NCBI GenBank assembly: GCA_023487865.1
Contig: JAMDBG010000079.1
Location: 1-5,251, forward strand
Reading direction: 5' to 3'
From: Deltaproteobacteria bacterium
Lineage (GTDB): Bacteria > Desulfobacterota > Syntrophia > Syntrophales > UBA5619
Length of the DNA: 5,251 bases
In this document: positions 4,965-5,251 of the stretch, one piece after another
Layout of the letters: each line of letters opens with the position of its first letter
Numbering within the stretch: the stretch's first letter is position 1
Made by a program: the position numbers and the translations under genes
The notes under the pieces: generated by a model
Database searches by the model: none
What the model was told of the DNA's origin: nothing
The model's input: only the letters and a program-made list of their open reading frames with translations

Positions 4965-5251
4965 TCCGGGTCAGGGCGGCCCGTTTCTGTTTGGACAGGC
5001 GGCGGGCGGGTCCCTTCTTTTTTGCGGCGGCGCGGCGGTCTTCGTCCTCTTCTTCTTCCGTCTCCGGCGGGCCTTCGGAGACAGGACCCGCCGCGATGCC
5101 GTCGAGCCGGGCGGCGAAGGCGGCCGAGGCGATGGAGGTCTTCCCCCGGCGGGCGGCAAAGTTCACGATCTCCCGGTCGGAGGTGACGACCATGATCTCC
5201 TCGCTCCCCTTCGCGAGGAGCCGTTTGATCACCTCGTCGGCCTTCTCCCCC
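4951..5251 (-). CDS. NYN domain protein, YacP/Rae1-like ribonuclease (5' partial, runs off the right edge)
   Basis: The minus-strand frame is open from the right edge to TAG at 4953-4951, giving 99 visible C-terminal residues. Residues 1-9 (GEKADEVIK) and 20-28 (MVVTSDREI) match two conserved acidic motifs of the YacP/DUF901 NYN (PIN-like) family. The end KKGPARRLSKQKRAALTRIRKL matches the family's basic tail. B. subtilis Rae1 (YacP) is a ribosome-associated endoribonuclease that cleaves mRNA in the A site; whether this homologue does the same is inference. The N-terminal half, with the first catalytic aspartate, lies outside the window. An acidic run (residues 63-71, ETEEEEDED) precedes the basic tail and looks like a flexible linker. 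The 3' end overlaps holA by 14 nt in convergent orientation, and no terminator is visible between them. The GTG at 5232-5230 is internal, not the start, because the conserved GEKADE motif continues upstream of it. Confidence 0.85.
   Translation of the reverse strand, partial: GEKADEVIKRLLAKGSEEIMVVTSDREIVNFAARRGKTSIASAAFAARLDGIAAGPVSEGPPETEEEEDEDRRAAAKKKGPARRLSKQKRAALTRIRKL

Overview
This GC-rich window looks like an ordinary, vertically inherited stretch of a bacterial chromosome. The gene types, the S21 N-terminus (MEVKVFDNDVEKALKILK), a HolA with an enlarged N-terminal region, and a TTCGTAAAAAG-type intergenic repeat together suggest a deltaproteobacterium (Desulfobacterota, perhaps Syntrophales-like). 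That placement is an inference from remembered family patterns, not a database result. No phage, transposase, CRISPR, tRNA or rRNA signal is visible.

Layout: (1) Bases 1-2288 hold a tightly packed plus-strand run. It comprises the 3' part of a pepP-type M24 aminopeptidase (cut by the left edge), gcvH (lipoyl-carrier H protein) and hisC (histidinol-phosphate aminotransferase). The gaps are 35 and 3 nt, so this is probably one operon, closed by a clear intrinsic terminator at 2320-2372. (2) An AT-rich leader leads to rpsU (ribosomal protein S21), which begins with TTG behind a strong Shine-Dalgarno sequence. A 92-nt spacer with a compact hairpin follows, then a LOG-family phosphoribohydrolase gene. 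(3) A 203-nt gap contains a degenerate repeat with inverted ends and internal TAAAAAG copies, which looks like a small non-coding repeat element. (4) holA (DNA polymerase III delta subunit) is longer than the classical protein because of an insertion of roughly 90 residues. (5) On the minus strand, the 3' end of a YacP/Rae1-like NYN-domain ribonuclease gene converges on holA and overlaps it by 14 nt; it runs off the right edge.

The genes do housekeeping work: peptide turnover, one-carbon/lipoyl metabolism, histidine synthesis, translation, nucleotide metabolism, DNA replication and RNA decay. They do not form one evident pathway. I see no strong case for a new multi-gene system. The items most worth a second look are the repeat element before holA, the HolA insertion, the hairpin between rpsU and the LOG gene, the solitary gcvH beside hisC, and the overlapping convergent gene ends at 4951-4964.
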